Shown: in pieces, positions 60,485 to 64,000 of the stretch | Position numbering within the stretch: position 1 is the stretch's first letter | How the letters are laid out: each line of letters begins with the position of its first letter | Assembly (NCBI RefSeq): GCF_030653815.1 | Contig: NZ_JAURYQ010000036.1 | Span: 272,127 to 336,126 of the forward strand | Reading direction: 5' to 3' | DNA length: 64,000 bases | Origin: Rhodoferax sp. | GTDB taxonomy: Bacteria > Pseudomonadota > Gammaproteobacteria > Burkholderiales > Burkholderiaceae_C | Made by a program: the position numbers and the translations under genes | The notes under the pieces: model-generated | Databases searched by the model: none | Told to the model about the DNA's origin: nothing | Seen by the model: the letters and a program-made list of their open reading frames with translations, nothing else

Positions 60485-61732
60485 TTAAAGCACCTTGAAG
60501 CCGTGCGTGCCGTCGCGTGCCAGTTGCGCGACCAAGCCATATTCCCAGTCCAGATAGGCTTGCATCGCCTCATGCGGGTTGTCGGTGCCTTCGTAGGGTC
60601 GGCGATAGCGGTGCGGTGACGGCGGAACCGGCGCAGGCGGCTGACTGGTTTCGCTGAAATCGGTGGCTTGCAGGTCGTCAAGCACCCACACTTCCCAGCC
60701 CATTTGTGCCAGCCAGGAAGCCGTCATGTTGGCGCACACACCGTCCAGGTCGGCCAATACCGCGCGTGCGCCGCGCACCGGCATCGTGACATCGGTTTCC
60801 TGCACCAGTTGGCCGCCGGGCGCGCTGGCAAAACCGGGCAAGTGGCCAGCGGAAAATTCCGCGGGCGTGCGCACATCCAGGCAGTAGCCGGTGCGCGTTG
60901 TTTCACTGCGAAAGCGCAGCACATCGGCCAGTCGTCCTCGCTTGACCCCGGCACGGTCCGCCACAGCGCGGGCCTGCCGTGCGGCAGCCAGGCGCTGTGC
61001 CTCAGGTACGGGTGTGGCTCGCCGCCCGGCACCGTGTTCGAGCGTCTGCCCGGCCAGCGTCCAGCCAATGGTGCCGTTGCGCAGGGCGGCCACCGGGTTG
61101 GTGATGCCCGCGTTTACCAGCGACTGCGTGCCGATGATGCTGCGGGTGCGCCCGGCGCAGTTGACGATGATGCGGGTGCCGGGGTCGGGCACCAATGCGG
61201 CGGCACGCAGCACCAGTTCGGCACCGGGCACGCTGATGCTGGTGGGGATGTTCATGGTCTGGTATTCGTCAAAGCGCCGGGCATCCAGCACGACCACATT
61301 GGCTTGCTTGTCGAGCAAGGCCTTGACTTCCTGCGCCGACAGCATGGGGGTGTGGCGCTGCGCGTCAACCAGCTCGCCAAACGCCTTGCTCGGCACATTG
61401 ACGTCCTGGAACACTTCGCCACCGGCTTGCAGCCAGCCTTGCAGGCCACCGTCTAACAGGTGGACCTGGCTGTAGCCGAGTCCTTGCAGGGTTTGCGCAG
61501 CGAGCTGGGCCAGACCTTCGCCTTCGTCATAGACCACGATCAGGGTGTCCAGGCGCGGGATGCGGCGGCGCGCATCTGCGGTCACGCGATTCAGCGGCAG
61601 ATTGGCGGCGAACAGCGGATGCGCCTGGGCAAAAACATCTTCTTCGCGCACGTCGAGCAGGGCAATTTCCTGCTTGTCCAGCAGGGTCTGGCGCACCTGG
61701 GCGCAGGTTTTGAAGGGGAAGGGTGTTGACAT
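60485..61732 (-). CDS. Three-domain rhodanese-like sulfurtransferase
   Basis: Three rhodanese repeats; only the middle one has a CxGxxRS-type active site (IVNCAGRTRS). Confidence 0.88.
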   Translation of the reverse strand: MSTPFPFKTCAQVRQTLLDKQEIALLDVREEDVFAQAHPLFAANLPLNRVTADARRRIPRLDTLIVVYDEGEGLAQLAAQTLQGLGYSQVHLLDGGLQGWLQAGGEVFQDVNVPSKAFGELVDAQRHTPMLSAQEVKALLDKQANVVVLDARRFDEYQTMNIPTSISVPGAELVLRAAALVPDPGTRIIVNCAGRTRSIIGTQSLVNAGITNPVAALRNGTIGWTLAGQTLEHGAGRRATPVPEAQRLAAARQARAVADRAGVKRGRLADVLRFRSETTRTGYCLDVRTPAEFSAGHLPGFASAPGGQLVQETDVTMPVRGARAVLADLDGVCANMTASWLAQMGWEVWVLDDLQATDFSETSQPPAPVPPSPHRYRRPYEGTDNPHEAMQAYLDWEYGLVAQLARDGTHGFKVL

Positions 61733-61750
61733 CGCGTTGGCTTGTAGAGA

Positions 61751-62413
61751 TCAGGTCTGCGCCGGCATGGCCAGTTCAGCCAGTGACGCCAGCAGGTCGC
61801 CAAAGCGCTCACCTTGCACCACCACGTGATCATGCAGGGCGGTGGCAGCGGCTGCTGCATCGCCTGCAAGAATGGCGCGCACAACGGTGTCGTGCTCGAC
61901 AAATGAGGTGCTGATGCGGTTGCGCACGCGCAACTGCAGGCGCCGGTAAGGGCGTAAGCGCCGCTGCAGCTGCTGCGCCTGCTCACCCAGAAAGACGTTG
62001 TGGCTGCCGGCGTAAATGGCCGCGTGGAAGCGTTCGTTGCAGTAAAAATATTCGTCAGAGTCCTGTGCGTCGCGCGCGGCTTCGCAGGCCTGATGAGCAG
62101 CCTGTAACGCGCTGCGTTCGGCGTCACTCATGCGCCGCGCGGCCAGCCGTGCGCACATGGCTTCAAGCTCGGCCATCACCTCAAACATTTCCAGCAGGCG
62201 ACCCGGGCCGATGCTGGTGACCACGGCGCCGCGGCGCGGCCGGATCTCGATCAAACCCTCGGCGGCCAATTGAATCAAGGCTTCCCTGACCGGCGTGCGC
62301 GACACCCCGTGCTGCTCGGCGAGCGTGGCCTCATCGAGCGCGCAGCCGGGTGGCAACTCGCCGGTGGCGATTTGCTCTTCAATTTTTTCGCACACTTGGT
62401 CAGAGATTTTCAT
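61751..62413 (-). CDS. GntR-family (FCD) transcriptional regulator
   Basis: AEQHGVSRTPVREALIQLAAEGLIEIRPRRGAVV wHTH; FCD C-terminal domain. Confidence 0.95.
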   Translation of the reverse strand: MKISDQVCEKIEEQIATGELPPGCALDEATLAEQHGVSRTPVREALIQLAAEGLIEIRPRRGAVVTSIGPGRLLEMFEVMAELEAMCARLAARRMSDAERSALQAAHQACEAARDAQDSDEYFYCNERFHAAIYAGSHNVFLGEQAQQLQRRLRPYRRLQLRVRNRISTSFVEHDTVVRAILAGDAAAAATALHDHVVVQGERFGDLLASLAELAMPAQT

Positions 62414-62472
62414 CGTTCAATTCTCGCACTTCTGTTTTTACTGGATTCAATAAATTGCTTAGGGTATTCACT

Positions 62473-62532
62473 AATGCATTTAAAAAATACAAAAACTACA
62501 TTAACGAACACATTCAATGCATTGGTTGAATG
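62473..62532. promoter_or_regulatory. Candidate GntR operator pair: two AATGCATT palindromes, one embedded in a CATTCAA-N8-TTGAATG inverted repeat
   Basis: AATGCATT at 62473-62480 and 62516-62523 (43 bp apart); CATTCAATGCATTGGTTGAATG at 62511-62532. Confidence 0.5.
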
Positions 62533-62585
62533 CGTTTGAAGCCCAAGAAATTGTTTATTGACATCCAAATCCAGGAGACAAACCT

Positions 62586-63590
62586 ATGAAATGCCCCGCC
62601 CTTGCCAAATCCCTGACCGGCTTGCTGGTCGCAGCCCTGCCCTTGACGGCAGCGTTGGCCGACAGCATCACGCTCAAGGCCTCCCACCAGTTCCCCGGCG
62701 GCAAAGGCGATGTGCGCGACGAAATGGTGCAGATGATTGCCAAGGAGGTTGCCGCTGCCAACGTCGATCTCACCATCAAGGTGTTTCCCGGTTCCAGCCT
62801 GGTGAAGGCGCAAGATCAGTGGAAGGCCATGCAGACCGGTCAGATCGACATGACCTCGCTGCCGCTGGACTACGCCTCGGGCATTCACCCGCAGTTTGGC
62901 GCCACGCTGATGCCGGGCCTGGTCAAGAACCATGCCCACGCGCTGCGCATCAATACCTCGCCTTTCATGCAGGACATCAAGGCCATCATTGCGCAGGGTG
63001 GCGCCCACGTGCTGGCCGATGCCTGGCTGGCCGGTGCCTTCGCTGGCAAGGACAAGTGCATTCTCAAGCCCGAAGATGCCGCCGGCATGAAAGTTCGTTC
63101 AGCTGGTGCCACTTTCTCGCAGATGTGGGCCGGCGCGGGCGCGTCAGTCGTGTCGATCCCGTCCAACGAGGTGTACAACGCGATGCAGCAGGGCGTGATC
63201 CAGGGGACGGACACCTCCACCGGCAGTTTTGTGTCATTCCGCCTGTACGAGCAGGTCAAGTGCATCACGGCGCCCGGTGACAACGCGATGTGGTTCATGT
63301 ACGAGCCGGTGCTGATTTCCAAGCGCAGTTGGGACAAGCTCAACGACGCGCAAAAGAAGGCGTTGACAACAGCCTCCAAAAAAGCCGAAGACTACTTCAA
63401 CGTCGAGTCCAAAAAGCTGGACGACGAGATGGTCGAGACCTTCAAGAAGAACAATGTCAAAGTGGTCACCATGAGCAGTGCCGATGCCGAAGCCTGGCGT
63501 GCCGTGGCCAACAAGACCTCGTACAAGGTGTTTGCAGAAAAAGTACCTGGCGGCAAGGAGCTGATCGAGAAGGCGCTCAGTGTTAAATAA
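62586..63590 (+). CDS. TRAP transporter substrate-binding protein (DctP family)
   Basis: Signal peptide; LKASHQFPGGKGDVRDEMVQMIAKEV; VYNAMQQGVIQGTDTS. Confidence 0.93.
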   Translation: MKCPALAKSLTGLLVAALPLTAALADSITLKASHQFPGGKGDVRDEMVQMIAKEVAAANVDLTIKVFPGSSLVKAQDQWKAMQTGQIDMTSLPLDYASGIHPQFGATLMPGLVKNHAHALRINTSPFMQDIKAIIAQGGAHVLADAWLAGAFAGKDKCILKPEDAAGMKVRSAGATFSQMWAGAGASVVSIPSNEVYNAMQQGVIQGTDTSTGSFVSFRLYEQVKCITAPGDNAMWFMYEPVLISKRSWDKLNDAQKKALTTASKKAEDYFNVESKKLDDEMVETFKKNNVKVVTMSSADAEAWRAVANKTSYKVFAEKVPGGKELIEKALSVK

Positions 63591-64000
63591 GGAAAAAGAA
63601 CAGAACTTGCCCCTGTGGGTGCAGGCGGTTTACGCCGTTTCGCGCGCGCTGGGGGTGTTTTCTGCGGGCCTGATCGTGCTGGCGATTGTGGTGGTGTGCC
63701 AGATGGTGTTTGTCCGGGCGGTGCTCGGTGAGTCGTCCATCTGGCAGACCGAGTTTTCCACTTTCTCCATCCTGGCGGCCACTTTTCTGGGTGCCCCCTA
63801 CATCTTGCTGACGCGCGGCCATGTGGGCGTGGACATTTTGCCGATGGTGGTGGCCGGCAACAAACGTCGCGCGCTTTATTTTGCGGGTAGCTTTATTGCG
63901 CTCGCCTTCTGTGGATTGTTTTTTTATGCCTCGCTGTCGTGGTGGTATGAAACCTGGACCTCGGGCCACACCACCTCGTCGATGTGGCGCGCCAGACTGT
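63580..64000 (+). CDS. TRAP transporter small permease (DctQ), truncated by window end
   Basis: GTG start overlapping dctP stop; TM segments; TEFSTFSILAATFLGAPYILLTRGHVGVDIL. Confidence 0.85.
   Translation, partial: MLNKEKEQNLPLWVQAVYAVSRALGVFSAGLIVLAIVVVCQMVFVRAVLGESSIWQTEFSTFSILAATFLGAPYILLTRGHVGVDILPMVVAGNKRRALYFAGSFIALAFCGLFFYASLSWWYETWTSGHTTSSMWRARL

Overview
This is a ~64 kb chromosomal window with high GC. Gene content (phasin, BamC-dapA, DUF1840, DUF3297, OFA-type MFS) suggests a betaproteobacterium of order Burkholderiales, possibly Comamonadaceae; that placement is inference only. It is mostly housekeeping and metabolic genes: a formate dehydrogenase operon with fdhD, an FtsX-type permease, a Phd/RelE-type toxin-antitoxin pair, truncated haemoglobin, tRNA-Arg(ACG), queC/queD/queE, Smr, radC, FKBP, ispH, serS, a TPP riboswitch with thiBPQ, aldehyde dehydrogenase, YihY, a hybrid histidine kinase, metZ-like, aroC, U32 protease, arfB, rbgA, phasin, an HDAC-like gene, lutACB, bamC, dapA, an MFS transporter, a LivJ remnant, a PAS-GGDEF gene, a heme-oxygenase-like/B12-binding fusion, parE, parC, a tryptophanase-like gene, an indolepyruvate-decarboxylase-like gene, and a GntR/rhodanese/flavin reductase cluster divergent from a TRAP transporter. 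No CRISPR array, intact transposon or prophage was seen. The most interesting observations are: (1) a 658-aa fusion of a heme-oxygenase-like domain, an uncharacterised middle region and a CarH-type B12 module with Wx9EH and ExHxxG motifs, followed by a diguanylate cyclase whose LOV-like PAS lacks the photoactive Cys; (2) a QueD protein with three tandem domains in which the catalytic residues appear split between domains; (3) a LivJ-type gene that lost its N-terminus exactly at the 3' end of that diguanylate cyclase gene; (4) several candidate operators and unannotated small genes.
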